DNA of 64,000 bases from Paraburkholderia caffeinitolerans (lineage in GTDB: Bacteria > Pseudomonadota > Gammaproteobacteria > Burkholderiales > Burkholderiaceae), in NCBI RefSeq assembly GCF_902859945.1, contig NZ_CADIKL010000018.1, forward strand, positions 1 to 64,000, read 5' to 3'. The notes under the pieces are model-generated. The model saw only the letters and a program-made list of their open reading frames with translations, was not told the origin of the DNA and did no database searches. The position numbers were made by a program, and so were the translations under genes. This document shows positions 41,940 through 51,548 of the stretch, piece by piece (positions within the stretch are counted from its first letter, which is position 1; every line of letters begins with the position of its first letter).

Positions 41940-43952
41940 TTAGGCCATCTCCTCGATTTGCTCGGGTTGTTCGGAACGCATAGCGATGTCGAGCTGGCTG
42001 AAGCGCGCATTTTCGATGCGCGCTACCTCCGCAGCCGGCACCCAATAATCGACGTCCTGGTCGTAGCTGCGCACGATGAAGGTGGCGATCATGCCGGCGA
42101 GCCCCAACGCTGCGAACGGCCACATGTGCCATACAGCGGCGAAACCGAACAGCAGGCTGAACGCGGCGATGATGAAGCCCGCACCCGTGTTGCGCGGCAT
42201 GTGAATGTCTTCATAGGTGAGCGGCTGTACATATGCTCGGCCCGCTTCCTTATTGTCCCAGTGCTGCTCCATCGAGGTGATGTCCGGCAACACGGCGAAG
42301 TTGTAGAACGGAGCGGGCGAGGCCGTCGACCATTCGAGGCTGCGGCCGTCCCATGGGTCGCCGGTGACGTCGCGGAGCGCATCGCGGTTGCGAATGCTCA
42401 CGTAAAGCTGCACGATGAATGAGAGGATGCCGAGGCCCACGAACACCGCGCCCACAAGCGCCACCACGAGCCACGGGTGCCATCCGGGCACCGCGTAGTG
42501 ATTCATGCGGCGCGTCATGCCCTCGAAGCCAAGGATGTAGAGCGGCGTGAACGCGAGCCAGTAACCGATCAGCCAACACCAGAACGACACCTTGCCCCAG
42601 AATTCGTCGAGCGTGAAACCGAACACCTTCGGGAACCAGAAGCTGATGCCAGCAAGACAACCGAACACCACGCCGCCGATGATCACGTTATGGAAGTGCG
42701 CGACGAGAAATAATGAGTTGTGCAGCACGAAGTCCGCGCCCGGTACGGCAAGGAGCACGCCCGTCATGCCGCCCACGGCGAAGGTCACCATGAAGCCGAT
42801 GGTCCAGAGCGTGGCGCTGTGATAGCGGATGCGACCGCGATACATCGTGAAGAGCCAGTTGAACAGCTTCACGCCGGTCGGGATCGAGATGATCGTGGTC
42901 ATAATGCCGAAGAACGCATTGACATTCGCACCTGAGCCCATCGTGAAGAAGTGATGGAGCCACACGAAGAACGAAAGGATGCCGATCGAGGCCGTCGCGT
43001 ACACCATCGATTTATAGCCGAACAGCGGCTTGCCCGAGAATGTAGCGATGATCTCTGAAAAGGCACCGAATGCAGGCAGGATCAGGATATATACCTCGGG
43101 GTGGCCCCATACCCAGATCAGGTTGATGTACATCATTGCATTTCCGCCGAGCTCGTTCGTGAAGAAATGCATGTCGAGATAGCGGTCCATCGTGAGCAGC
43201 GCGAGCGTGCCGGTGAGTACCGGGAACACCGCGACGATCAGGATGTTGGTAATGAATGCCGTCCACACAAATACAGGCATCTTCATGAGGTTCATGCCGG
43301 GCGCGCGCATGCGCAGGATTGTCACGATGAAGTTGATGCCCGAGAGCGTTGTGCCAAGGCCTGATAGCTGCAAAGACCATATGTAGTAGTCCACACCGAC
43401 TGTCGGGCTGTAGCCAAGCTCCGAGAGTGGCGGATACGCGACCCAGCCTGTCGCGGCGAAGTCGCCAACGAACATCGAGACCATCACCAGCACCGCGCCC
43501 ACCACCGAGAGCCAGTAGGAGAGCGAGTTCACGAACGGATATGCCACGTCGCGCGCGCCGATCTGAAGCGGCACGACCACGTTCATCAGCCCGAGAATGA
43601 GCGGAGTGGCTACGAAGAAGATCATGATGACGCCGTGCGCCGTAAAGATCTGATCGTAGTGATGTGGCGGTAGATAGCCCGCCGCGTCGTTAAAGGCGAT
43701 TGCCTGCTGCACGCGCATCATGATTGCGTCGGCGAAACCGCGCAGCAACATGACGACCGCGAGCACGATGTACATGATGCCAATGCGCTTGTGGTCCACC
43801 GAGGTGATCCACTCGCGCCACAGATAGCCCCACTTCCCTGCGATCGTGATCGCGGCGAGCAAGGCAAGGCCGCCGAGCGCCACTGCGGCGCCCGTGCCCA
43901 TGATGATCGGCTCGTGCCAAGGAACGGCACCGAGCGTGAGTTTTCCGAACAT
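41940..43952 (-). CDS. cyoB: Cytochrome bo ubiquinol oxidase subunit I
   Basis: 670 residues from the ATG at 43952. Haem-copper oxidase core with the haem-b His in FTAHGVIMIFFVATPL, CuB/Tyr-region WVWGHPEVYILILPAFG, LHHFFTMGSGANVNAFFG, and LFLVAHFHNVIIGGVVFG carrying haem ligands. Length matches CyoB. It oxidises ubiquinol, reduces O2 to water and pumps protons. Confidence 0.98.
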   Translation of the reverse strand: MFGKLTLGAVPWHEPIIMGTGAAVALGGLALLAAITIAGKWGYLWREWITSVDHKRIGIMYIVLAVVMLLRGFADAIMMRVQQAIAFNDAAGYLPPHHYDQIFTAHGVIMIFFVATPLILGLMNVVVPLQIGARDVAYPFVNSLSYWLSVVGAVLVMVSMFVGDFAATGWVAYPPLSELGYSPTVGVDYYIWSLQLSGLGTTLSGINFIVTILRMRAPGMNLMKMPVFVWTAFITNILIVAVFPVLTGTLALLTMDRYLDMHFFTNELGGNAMMYINLIWVWGHPEVYILILPAFGAFSEIIATFSGKPLFGYKSMVYATASIGILSFFVWLHHFFTMGSGANVNAFFGIMTTIISIPTGVKLFNWLFTMYRGRIRYHSATLWTIGFMVTFAVGGMTGVLLAVPGADFVLHNSLFLVAHFHNVIIGGVVFGCLAGISFWFPKVFGFTLDEFWGKVSFWCWLIGYWLAFTPLYILGFEGMTRRMNHYAVPGWHPWLVVALVGAVFVGLGILSFIVQLYVSIRNRDALRDVTGDPWDGRSLEWSTASPAPFYNFAVLPDITSMEQHWDNKEAGRAYVQPLTYEDIHMPRNTGAGFIIAAFSLLFGFAAVWHMWPFAALGLAGMIATFIVRSYDQDVDYWVPAAEVARIENARFSQLDIAMRSEQPEQIEEMA

Positions 43953-43959
43953 GATCTGA

Positions 43960-45000
43960 TTACTCCGCTGCGAGGATGGCGGGCGCGCGTGCCCCACTGC
44001 GTTCAAGGGTGAGTGCGGGAACGTTCGCGCCCGTGCCGCAAATCGGATTGCCATGTACGTCGCGCATGTACTGGCCGACTACGCCGTCGAAGAGGCCAGG
44101 AGCGACGTTGGAATAGAGGGTGACGGGCGTCTTTTCGCCCGGCTGCGCGAGTTGCGCGTAGGCACCACGGCTCAGCACTGCGGGCGAGGCTTTCGCGTGT
44201 GCGATCCATGCTTCGAAGTCGGTGCGGCTCGTGGCCAGCGTGTCGAAATGCATGTCCGAGAACCCCGGTCCACTGAACGCCGCCGAGCGGCCCGCATAGG
44301 TGCCGGGCAGGTTGGCGATCAGATGCAGTTGCGTTTGCATGCCCGACATCGCATAGACCTGGCTGCCGAGCTGCGGAATGAAGAACGAGTTCATGAGCGA
44401 GTCGGCGGTCAGGCGGAACGACACGGGTGTGTCCACCGGAATCACCAACTGATTCACCGAGGCGACGCCGTAATCCGGATAGATGAAGAGCCACTTCCAG
44501 TTCAGCGCGACTACATCCACGCGGATTGGTTTTTGCTGCGACTCGATCGGCTTGTACGGATCGAGCGAGTGCGTCGTGCGCCAGATCAGCACACCGAGCG
44601 TGAGCACGATCACGCAGGGAATCGACCACACCACGACTTCGATGGCGGTCGAATGAGCCCACTTCGGCGCATAGGTCGCGCCAGTATTGGACGCGCGATA
44701 GCGCCACGCGAACCAAAGCGTGAGCGCGATCACGGGGATCACCACGAGCAGCATCAGGCCGAGCGCGATAAGGATGAGGTTCTTCTCCTGCACGCCGATG
44801 TCGCCTTTCGGGTCGAGCAGCACGGAACTGCAGCCGCCGAGCAGCGCTAGCGCGCCGGCTGCCGCGAGCACCACTGCACTGCGGATCGGACGCTGGACGA
44901 ATGAACGTATGCGGGTGGATTGGGAATGCTGCGGGCCGGCTTCAATGTCCGGCCCTTCCTGAGCGTTGCGAGCAATGGCGTAGCGCATGTTGGGTTCCAT
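43960..45000 (-). CDS. cyoA: Cytochrome bo ubiquinol oxidase subunit II (lipoprotein)
   Basis: 346 residues from the ATG at 45000 (45027 and 44988 are alternatives). Lipobox LLGGC, two N-terminal helices (LILIALGLMLLVVIPVIALTLWFAW and IEVVVWSIPCVIVLTLGVLIW), then the periplasmic cupredoxin domain (VVALNWKWLFIYPDYGVASVNQLVIPVDTPVSFRLTADSLMNSFFIPQLGSQ in segments) lacking CuA ligands, as in quinol oxidases. First gene of the operon, divergent from a MocR regulator. Confidence 0.96.
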   Translation of the reverse strand: MEPNMRYAIARNAQEGPDIEAGPQHSQSTRIRSFVQRPIRSAVVLAAAGALALLGGCSSVLLDPKGDIGVQEKNLILIALGLMLLVVIPVIALTLWFAWRYRASNTGATYAPKWAHSTAIEVVVWSIPCVIVLTLGVLIWRTTHSLDPYKPIESQQKPIRVDVVALNWKWLFIYPDYGVASVNQLVIPVDTPVSFRLTADSLMNSFFIPQLGSQVYAMSGMQTQLHLIANLPGTYAGRSAAFSGPGFSDMHFDTLATSRTDFEAWIAHAKASPAVLSRGAYAQLAQPGEKTPVTLYSNVAPGLFDGVVGQYMRDVHGNPICGTGANVPALTLERSGARAPAILAAE

Positions 45001-45078
45001 GGTTGACGATCGCGCAAACCCATCCATACGTGCTCATATCACCGTCACGGCGACAACCAGACACTGCCGTCCGAAGAG

Positions 45079-45101
45079 CCATACATAGCTTTTATGTATG
45101 G
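45079..45101. promoter_or_regulatory. Candidate operator dyad between cyoA and the MocR gene
   Basis: Perfect 9-bp inverted repeat CCATACATA (45079-45087) and TATGTATGG (45093-45101) with a 5-base centre. A related half-site (CCATACGTG) lies near 45025. It is 60 bases before the MocR start and 80 before cyoA, so it is well placed for autoregulation or joint control. Confidence 0.6.
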
Positions 45102-45160
45102 ATTTACGCGCTTCGTGTCTGCATGCTAGAGTAAGACATGGCACCTACATCTGCGACAAA

Positions 45161-46573
45161 ATGACACCAAAAGATAGGATCGATCCGGACAAGGACGCGT
45201 CGGCATGGGTCGCGGCGCTACAGGTCGGCAGCGGGCCGCGCTACCTACGGCTCGTCGATTTCATTGAGCTCGCGGTGGCCGAAGGCACGCTGGCACCCGG
45301 CGAGCGCGTGCCAGCGCAGCGCTCGCTTGCAGCCCTGCTCGGCGTGGACCTGACCACCGTGACGCGCGGCTTCAACGAAGCGCGGCGGCGCGGCCTGATC
45401 GAGGCGCGCGGGCCGCTCGGCACGTTCATCTCGGCGCCGCGCGCGGAACTCGCCCAGCGCGTGGACCTGAGCATGAACATTCCACCGCAGCCTGCGGGCA
45501 TCGACACCGACGCGCTGCTGCGCGAAGGCCTTTCGCGCCTGCTGCTGCGCAGCGACGCCGATCTGTTGATGACCTATCACATCGGCGGCGGCAGCTCGGC
45601 CGATTGCGCGGCAGGCGCGAAGTGGCTCGGGCCGCTGCTTGGCGCGGTCGATCCGGCGCGACTGACGGTGTGCCCCGGCGCCCAGGCGGCGCTGGCAGCG
45701 CTCATCCTCGCGCTGACTGGGCCAGGCGACGCGGTCCTGAGCGAGCCGCTCATCTATCCGGGGCTGCCGCACGCGGTCGAGCAGTTGGGGCGTCGCATCG
45801 AAACCGTAGCTACGGACGCCGAAGGCATGCGGCCCGACGCGCTCGAAGCCGCGTGTCGTCTGAACGACATGGACGGCCTGCACGGTGCGCGGCTGCTGTA
45901 CCTCAATCCAACGCTGCAGAACCCCACCGGCGCGACCATGTCCGAGGCGCGGCGCCTCGACATCCTGCGAGTGGCTGCGCGCTACAGTCTGCGCATCGTC
46001 GAGGACGATCCGTACTGGCGCTTCGCAACCGACGCGCCGCCCCCGCTCGCGCGCCTTGCGCCGTCGCAAGTCTGCTATGTCTCGACGCTCTCGAAAGTAC
46101 TCTCGCCCGGTTTGCGCACGGCCTTTCTGGTGATGCCCGACAGCGCGTCGCGCGCGCGCGTCCTGAGCGCCCTGCGCACCTTTTCGCTGATGGCGGCGCC
46201 GCTCGCTAACGCGCTCGCCATGCAATGGATCGAAGACGGCGTGGCCGCGCAGATCTTCGAAGGTGTAAGCGCGGAGGCGCGCGCGCGCCAGAGCATGGCC
46301 GCACAGATGCTCGGCTCGCTCCAGAGCGAGGGAATTCATCTCTGGTACACGCTGCCGAGCTACTGGCAGGCGCGCGAACTCGCAGCGGCCGCGAGCACCG
46401 AAGGTCTTGCCCTGGCGCCATCCACCGCATTCGAACAGGGGGCGGGCATAGCGAACGCGATCCGCATCTCGCTTGGCGCGACCGCCGATCGCGTGCAACT
46501 GCAGGCCGCGCTGCGGCGGCTTTCCACGCTGCTCGCCCGCGATCGCTCGATGCACGCGCAGGTGATCGTCTGA
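45161..46573 (+). CDS. MocR-type GntR/aminotransferase regulator
   Basis: 470 residues from the ATG at 45161. GntR winged helix (YLRLVDFIELAVAEGTLAPGERVPAQRSLAALLGVDLTTVTRGFNEARRRGLIEARGPLGTFI in segments) fused to a fold-type I aminotransferase domain with NPTLQNPTGATMS, DDPYWRF and PLP-lysine STLSKVLSPGLRTAF. MocR proteins bind PLP with an amine effector. It is divergent from cyoA and may regulate it or an amino-acid gene outside the window. A dyad operator candidate lies in between. Confidence 0.93.
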   Translation: MTPKDRIDPDKDASAWVAALQVGSGPRYLRLVDFIELAVAEGTLAPGERVPAQRSLAALLGVDLTTVTRGFNEARRRGLIEARGPLGTFISAPRAELAQRVDLSMNIPPQPAGIDTDALLREGLSRLLLRSDADLLMTYHIGGGSSADCAAGAKWLGPLLGAVDPARLTVCPGAQAALAALILALTGPGDAVLSEPLIYPGLPHAVEQLGRRIETVATDAEGMRPDALEAACRLNDMDGLHGARLLYLNPTLQNPTGATMSEARRLDILRVAARYSLRIVEDDPYWRFATDAPPPLARLAPSQVCYVSTLSKVLSPGLRTAFLVMPDSASRARVLSALRTFSLMAAPLANALAMQWIEDGVAAQIFEGVSAEARARQSMAAQMLGSLQSEGIHLWYTLPSYWQARELAAAASTEGLALAPSTAFEQGAGIANAIRISLGATADRVQLQAALRRLSTLLARDRSMHAQVIV

Positions 46574-46756
46574 GTTGGCATCACGCAGCTCGGCCAGGAC
46601 GGCCACGACCGCGGGGCGTGCGTCGTGGCCGTTGCACTCGCGGATGTGGGCTTCGAAGTCGAGATCGGCCAGCACTTCGTGACGCCAGATGTGGCCGCTG
46701 CCCGTTCGCCCGATATCGTCGGCGTTTCAACACTTGCGGGCGCGCACTTACGATGA
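46574..46756 (+). pseudogene. Cobalamin-binding domain remnant of a methylmalonyl-CoA-mutase-type enzyme
   Basis: Right after the MocR stop the same strand reads GQDGHDRGACVVAVALADVGFEVEIGQ, then FVTPDVAAARSPDIVGVSTLAGAH and a stop. DGHDRG is the DxHxxG cobalamin motif, and the flow matches the mutase C-terminal domain with a short deletion. No start or catalytic barrel, so it is a fragment of a lost gene. Confidence 0.75.
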
Positions 46757-46761
46757 CACCG

Positions 46762-47166
46762 TCAACGTGACGCCGGTCCGCGCCAGGGCGCTTCACGCAG
46801 CACATCGCCCTGATAGAACGCCGGAAAGCGTTCGAGTTGCCGAAGCGCATCCTCGACGGAAACGCCTTCGCTCAACACGGCGCTGGAAAAGCCCATGCGC
46901 TCCATCTGAAGCAGTTGATCGACGAGCACCTCACCCGTCGCGCGCAAATCGCCGCGAAAACCTAACCGACGTCTGACGAGATAGGCCTGGGTGAAGGCGC
47001 GCCCGTCAGTGAAGGTCGGGAACTGCAGCTCGATGCGCGTGGCTCCTGAGATTTCGGCGGCATGCGCGAGCAGGTCCGCGTCGTTAGGCATGGTCAGTAC
47101 GGCTGCCGCTTGATCGTCGGCGTGTTCCTGGGCGCTTAGAAGCCGGATACGCGAAGCATTCGTCAT
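46762..47166 (-). CDS. DUF934 protein, sulfite-reductase partner
   Basis: 134 residues, ATG at 47166 overlapping the cysI stop (47163-47165), so translationally coupled. DUF934 pattern: AAEISGATRIELQFPTFTDGRAFTQAYLVRRRLGFRGDLRATGEVLVDQLLQMERMGFSSAVLSEG in segments. This family regularly follows hemoprotein cysI in beta-proteobacteria and is taken to serve assimilatory sulfate reduction, role unproven. Here cysH and cysDN are not adjacent. Confidence 0.88.
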   Translation of the reverse strand: MTNASRIRLLSAQEHADDQAAAVLTMPNDADLLAHAAEISGATRIELQFPTFTDGRAFTQAYLVRRRLGFRGDLRATGEVLVDQLLQMERMGFSSAVLSEGVSVEDALRQLERFPAFYQGDVLREAPWRGPASR

Positions 47167-48953
47167 ACCGTGTACTCCGTCGTTGCGCGCACCGCGTCCG
47201 CGGCGGCCTTGAAGGGTTCGAGCCCCACGCGGCGCACGGTTTCGATGAACGTCTCGCGGCGTTCGCTTTTCTGCTCGCGCAGCGCCAGATAGCAGCCGAT
47301 TACCGCGTCGACGGCATCGGTCACTTCGTGCGCTGCAAACGACGGGCCGATGACCTTGCCGGGTCGTGCGTCGCCGCTGCGCGCCGAGCCGTCTGCGCCG
47401 CCAAGCGTGATCTGGTACCACTCAGCGCCGTCCTTATCGACGCCGAGTATGCCGATATGCCCGCTGTGATGATGGCCGCACGAATTGATGCAGCCGCTGA
47501 TATGCAGGTCGATCTCGCCGATATCATTGAGTTCGTCGATGTCCTGGTAGCGCTCCATGATGCTCTGCGCAATGGGCAGCGAGCGTGCGTTGGCGAGTGC
47601 GCAAAAGTCACCGCCGGGGCAGGAGATCATATCGGTGAGCAGATGCACGTTGGCGCTCGCGAGCTGAGCGTCGACGGCGGCTTGCCAGAGCGACAGCAGG
47701 TCGCCGGCATGGACCCACGGCAGCACGATGTTCTGCGTGTGCGTGACGCGCGCTTCTCCCGCAGAGAAGCGGTCCACGAGATCCGCCACGCGTTCGAGCT
47801 GCTCTGCCGACGCGTCGCCGGGCGCCTGCAACAGGCGCTTGAAGGAGAGGGTGACGATGCGCATCGACGGGTCCTTGTGCGGCGCGACGTTGCGCTCCAG
47901 CCAGCGCTGCAGTTTCGGCGTTTGCCGGGCAGCAATTTGCAGCGCAGCGGCAGCGGCAGGATCTACGGGGCGGCCTGCGGCTGCTTGCGGCGGCACAGCG
48001 AAATACTTGCTCATGCGGTCGAACTCGGCCTGCGCAATGGTGTGCGGGCCACCGTCGCACTCCACGATCTGGCGAAACTCTTCTTCGACTTCGTCGATGA
48101 AGCGCTGCCCTTCAGCCTTCGCCAGTATCTTGATGCGCGCCTTGTACTTGTTGTCGCGCCGGCCAAACTGGTTGTACACGCGTACGACTGCCTCAATGTA
48201 GTTCATGATCTGCCGCCACGGCAGGAACTCACGCAGGACCACACCGATAACAGGCGTACGGCCCATGCCCCCGCCTACCGCTACGCGAAAGCCCAACTGG
48301 CCGCTTGCGTCCTGGACGAGCCGCAGACCCACGTCGTGCCACCCCGTTGCGGCACGATCTTCCGTTGCGCCTGTAATTGCGATCTTGAACTTGCGTGGGA
48401 GGAACGCGAACTCGGGATGCAGTGTTGTCCACTGGCGCATGATTTCGGCAAAGGGCCGCGGGTCGGCGATCTCGTCCGGCGCAACGCCTGCGCGCTCATC
48501 GCAGGAGATGTTGCGGATGCAATTGCCGCTCGTCTGGATGCCGTGCATGTCGACCGTGGCGAGGAGGTCCATCACATCGGCGGCTTTCGACAGCGGAATC
48601 CAATTGAATTGGACATTGGTACGCGTCGTGAAGTGCGCATGATGTGCCGGCAGGCGCACGGTACCGAGCTTGCGCTGCGCCTCCAGCGCACTCCGGTAGA
48701 CCTCTGCCTCAGGCTCGTCATACTCTCGGGCAATGCGGGCGAGCACGCGAAGCTGCGCGCTCGACAGCTCTCCATAGGGAACCGCAACGCGCAACATTGG
48801 CGCGTGCCGTTGCACGTACCAGCCGTTTTGCAGGCGAAGCGGGCGGAACGCGTCCTCGCTCAGCGTGCCGTCTTGCCAGCGCTCGATCTGATCGCGGAAC
48901 TGGGCCGCACGGTTTGCCACGAAGGCTCTGTCGAATTCGTTATAGCGATACAT
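47163..48953 (-). CDS. cysI: Nitrite/sulfite reductase hemoprotein (CysI type)
   Basis: 596 residues from the ATG at 48953. Two ferredoxin-like/siroheme repeats; the first has TTRTNVQFNWIPLSKAADVMDLLATVDMHGIQTSGNCIRNISCDE, the second has the 4Fe-4S/siroheme cysteines CPGGDFCALANARS and ISGCINSCGHH. It reduces sulfite to sulfide (or nitrite to ammonia) with electrons from a partner protein not encoded here. Coupled to DUF934 downstream. May be a second copy relative to the usual cysI-cysH-cysDN cluster. Confidence 0.93.
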   Translation of the reverse strand: MYRYNEFDRAFVANRAAQFRDQIERWQDGTLSEDAFRPLRLQNGWYVQRHAPMLRVAVPYGELSSAQLRVLARIAREYDEPEAEVYRSALEAQRKLGTVRLPAHHAHFTTRTNVQFNWIPLSKAADVMDLLATVDMHGIQTSGNCIRNISCDERAGVAPDEIADPRPFAEIMRQWTTLHPEFAFLPRKFKIAITGATEDRAATGWHDVGLRLVQDASGQLGFRVAVGGGMGRTPVIGVVLREFLPWRQIMNYIEAVVRVYNQFGRRDNKYKARIKILAKAEGQRFIDEVEEEFRQIVECDGGPHTIAQAEFDRMSKYFAVPPQAAAGRPVDPAAAAALQIAARQTPKLQRWLERNVAPHKDPSMRIVTLSFKRLLQAPGDASAEQLERVADLVDRFSAGEARVTHTQNIVLPWVHAGDLLSLWQAAVDAQLASANVHLLTDMISCPGGDFCALANARSLPIAQSIMERYQDIDELNDIGEIDLHISGCINSCGHHHSGHIGILGVDKDGAEWYQITLGGADGSARSGDARPGKVIGPSFAAHEVTDAVDAVIGCYLALREQKSERRETFIETVRRVGLEPFKAAADAVRATTEYTV

Positions 48954-49077
48954 TTTAGCTACGAAAATACCGGGCAGATGTTGAACACGGAGCAAAGACC
49001 TTATCGCGCCGCATCCGGCACCTCAAGCAGCAGATGACGCTAAAAAGAGCGCAGCAGAAGCCGCGTGCATGGATCGA

Positions 49078-50496
49078 TCAGCTTCGCGCACGCACGTCGG
49101 GATGAGCGAGCAGCTCGGCGAGCGTGCGGATCGCCGCGTCGATGCGGGGCGACCACGGATGGCCATAATTCAGCCGGATGCAATTCTCAAATGCGTGGGA
49201 CGCAGAAAAGATCGGGCCGGGCGCCACGCTGATACCACGCTCGATGGCGAGACGATGCAGCGCCATGGCGTCGATGGGCTCGCGGAAGGTGAGCCACAGA
49301 AAGTAGCCACCCTCTGGCCGCGTGTGCTGCGTGCCTTCGGGCAGCCAGCGGCGGATCGCCTCGATCATCGAGTCACGCTGGCCGTGCATGGCGAGGCGGA
49401 TCTTCTTCAGATGACGCTCGTAGCCGCCGTGCTCCAGGTAGTCGGCTATCCCGGCCTGGACGGGGATGCTTGCCGAAATCGTGGTCATGAGCTTGAGCCG
49501 CTGCACGCGCTCGCCAAAGCGCCCCGCGCTCGCCCAGCCCACGCGATAGCCAGGCGCGAGGTTCTTCGAAAACGAGCCGCAGTGCATGACGAGTCCGCGC
49601 CGGTCAAAGGCCATGGCCGGCGGAGGATAGTTCGGCGCGTAGTGCAACTCGCCGTAAACGTCGTCTTCGATGAGCGGGACATCGTGTTTCGCGAGCAGTT
49701 CAACGAGTGCCTCTTTCTTTGCCGCCGACAACGTCACGCCAGTGGGGTTCTGGAAATTCGTCATGAACCAGCAGGCGCGGATGGGGTGCTTTTCTAGCGC
49801 AGCGGCCAGCGCGTCGAGGTCGAGTCCCGTGTCGGTATCGACGGGAATCTCCAATGCGCGCAGGCCTAGTCGCTCGATTGCCTGGAGCGCCGCATAAAAG
49901 CCTGGCGACTCCACTGCGACAATATCGCCCGGCTGCGTGACCGCCATCAGGCAAAGATTGAGCGCTTCGAGCGCGCCATTGGTGACGATGATGTTCTCGG
50001 CGGGCTGCGAGATGCCAATGCGCATGTAGCGCAGCGCAATCTGCCGCCGCAGGTTCTCGTTGCCCGGCGGAAGATCGACCACCGTGCTCCACGGGCTCAC
50101 GCTGCGCGCGCCCTGGCCGAGCGATTTCGCCAATCGCGACAGCGGAAAAAGCAGCGGGGAAGGGAACGCGGAGCCGAGCGGCACGATACCGGGACGCTTG
50201 GCGGCATCGAGCACCGAAAAGACGAGTTCGCTGATATCGACGCTGGCGGTTTCCCCCGTTGTCGCACCAGCAGCCTTGACTGGTTTCGAAAGCTCGGCGA
50301 CGTAGTAGCCGGAACGCTCCTCCGCGAGCACCAGTCCCCACTGTTCAAGCAGATAGTAAGCGCGCGCCGCCGTGGACTGGCTCACGCCGTGCTGCGCGAT
50401 GATCTGCCGCAGCGATGGCATGCGTGAGCCCGGTGCCAGGTTGCCGGAGCGAATCTCAGCGGCCATGCTTTGCGCCAGGAGTTCGTAACGTGTCAT
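49078..50496 (-). CDS. MocR-type GntR/aminotransferase regulator
   Basis: 472 residues from the ATG at 50496. GntR domain (YELLAQSMAAEIRSGNLAPGSRMPSLRQIIAQHGVSQSTAARAYYLLEQWGLV in segments), then an aminotransferase domain with TNGALEALNLCLMAVTQPGD, NPTGVTLS, EDDVYGELHY and PLP-lysine GSFSKNLAPGYRVGW. It is of the PdxR/MocR class, closest in look to AGXT/KAT-like MocRs in Burkholderia. Its target is not evident; the upstream cysI pair on the same strand is one candidate. Confidence 0.93.
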   Translation of the reverse strand: MTRYELLAQSMAAEIRSGNLAPGSRMPSLRQIIAQHGVSQSTAARAYYLLEQWGLVLAEERSGYYVAELSKPVKAAGATTGETASVDISELVFSVLDAAKRPGIVPLGSAFPSPLLFPLSRLAKSLGQGARSVSPWSTVVDLPPGNENLRRQIALRYMRIGISQPAENIIVTNGALEALNLCLMAVTQPGDIVAVESPGFYAALQAIERLGLRALEIPVDTDTGLDLDALAAALEKHPIRACWFMTNFQNPTGVTLSAAKKEALVELLAKHDVPLIEDDVYGELHYAPNYPPPAMAFDRRGLVMHCGSFSKNLAPGYRVGWASAGRFGERVQRLKLMTTISASIPVQAGIADYLEHGGYERHLKKIRLAMHGQRDSMIEAIRRWLPEGTQHTRPEGGYFLWLTFREPIDAMALHRLAIERGISVAPGPIFSASHAFENCIRLNYGHPWSPRIDAAIRTLAELLAHPDVRARS

Positions 50497-50921
50497 GCGC
50501 TCTCGCTCTTTAAATGACGATGCTTTTGGGCGAGGTACGCCGCAAATTGGTTCGATTCTCGTCTGTCTGGGTAGCCTTGGGATTGGGCGGCAAACTGCTG
50601 CGCTCATTTTATCGTCGTCTGCTTCTGTACGGGAGTTCCGCAGGGGCGGATCATCGTCGCTAGCGCGCATCGGACTCCGGGGCTGTTCTCCCGGGATGCG
50701 CCGGGATTACTGCGCGAGTGCCTGGATCATCACCTAAACCCGCAGAGCTTGCGGCTCTTATTGCCTGTAGCGTGGCAAGCCTTTCGCCCTGGCACGTGAG
50801 TGCCGGGGCATTTCTCGTCGCCGCGACAAACACGCTCCGGCTGCGTCGCTCAAATCGTTGGCAACTGCTGCTTTATCTGTTCTTCGATAAGTTTGAACAT
50901 CGAGTCATGTGATCGAGCGAA
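50497..50921. other. 425-bp stretch without a recognisable gene
   Basis: Weak plus-strand frames (50495-50737, 50718-50912) have no domain or ribosome-binding site. It holds promoters for the MocR gene and for the DUF2970 gene. Confidence 0.5.
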
Positions 50922-51137
50922 ATGGAGAAAATGATGGAACTCATCCGCATGGTACGTATTGTTCTGTGGAGCTTCTTCGGTGTACGAAAGAGTGCAGCCC
51001 ACGAAGATGACTTTGCCAATGTGAACTTTAGCTGGCTGCCGCTCGTGGCTGTTGGCCTGGCGGCGCTAATCGCTGCCTGCATACTTGGCGTCGTGCTACT
51101 GGTCGCACATTCCACGGGAACCGCACAAGGGTTCTGA
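50922..51137 (+). CDS. DUF2970 small membrane protein
   Basis: 71 residues. MVRIVLWSFFGVRKSAAHEDDFANVNF is the DUF2970 signature, followed by a single transmembrane helix (PLVAVGLAALIAACILGVVLLVAH). Common as a short inner-membrane protein in Burkholderiales; in other genomes a DUF2970 gene often neighbours cytochrome oxidase genes, which is interesting given cyoABCD nearby. Function unknown. Confidence 0.8.
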   Translation: MEKMMELIRMVRIVLWSFFGVRKSAAHEDDFANVNFSWLPLVAVGLAALIAACILGVVLLVAHSTGTAQGF

Positions 51138-51548
51138 AGAGGGTTCTGTCGCGCTAACGTGCTCGCGTAAAATTCGGCGAACGAAAATTACAGACGCTCA
51201 AGATGGCCGGGACGATAAAGACACCGCGTGAGACATTGCCGACTGGCATCGCCAAGGTTCTGAAGCCTGTCATGCGGTAGCACGCAAAAATTAAAAAGTA
51301 ATCCGAAGTTTGTGTATGGCCAATCGCAATGGCGGGCACGTTGCGACGGGAGTCGTATAGATTTTCCCGCCGTGGCGAAAACTGTTATTCGCGGATTCGG
51401 GAAAGCCGATTGAATCTCGCCACGCGAGATTTTTGGGGCGACCGCGGTCATAGAGCGTTTTTGTTTGCAGGGCGGGCGCTCCGCCGTCACAGGATGACGA
51501 CCATCGCTCCGTAATGCGCTGATACGCACCCTGTGTGCCAATCCTCGA
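51138..51548. other. 411-bp stretch without a recognisable gene
   Basis: Only unmatched short frames on the minus strand overlap this area. Nothing recognisable. Confidence 0.45.

Noticed and set aside
44053..44850. Plus-strand frame opposite cyoA
   Set aside because: Shadow frame; cyoA is clear on the minus strand.
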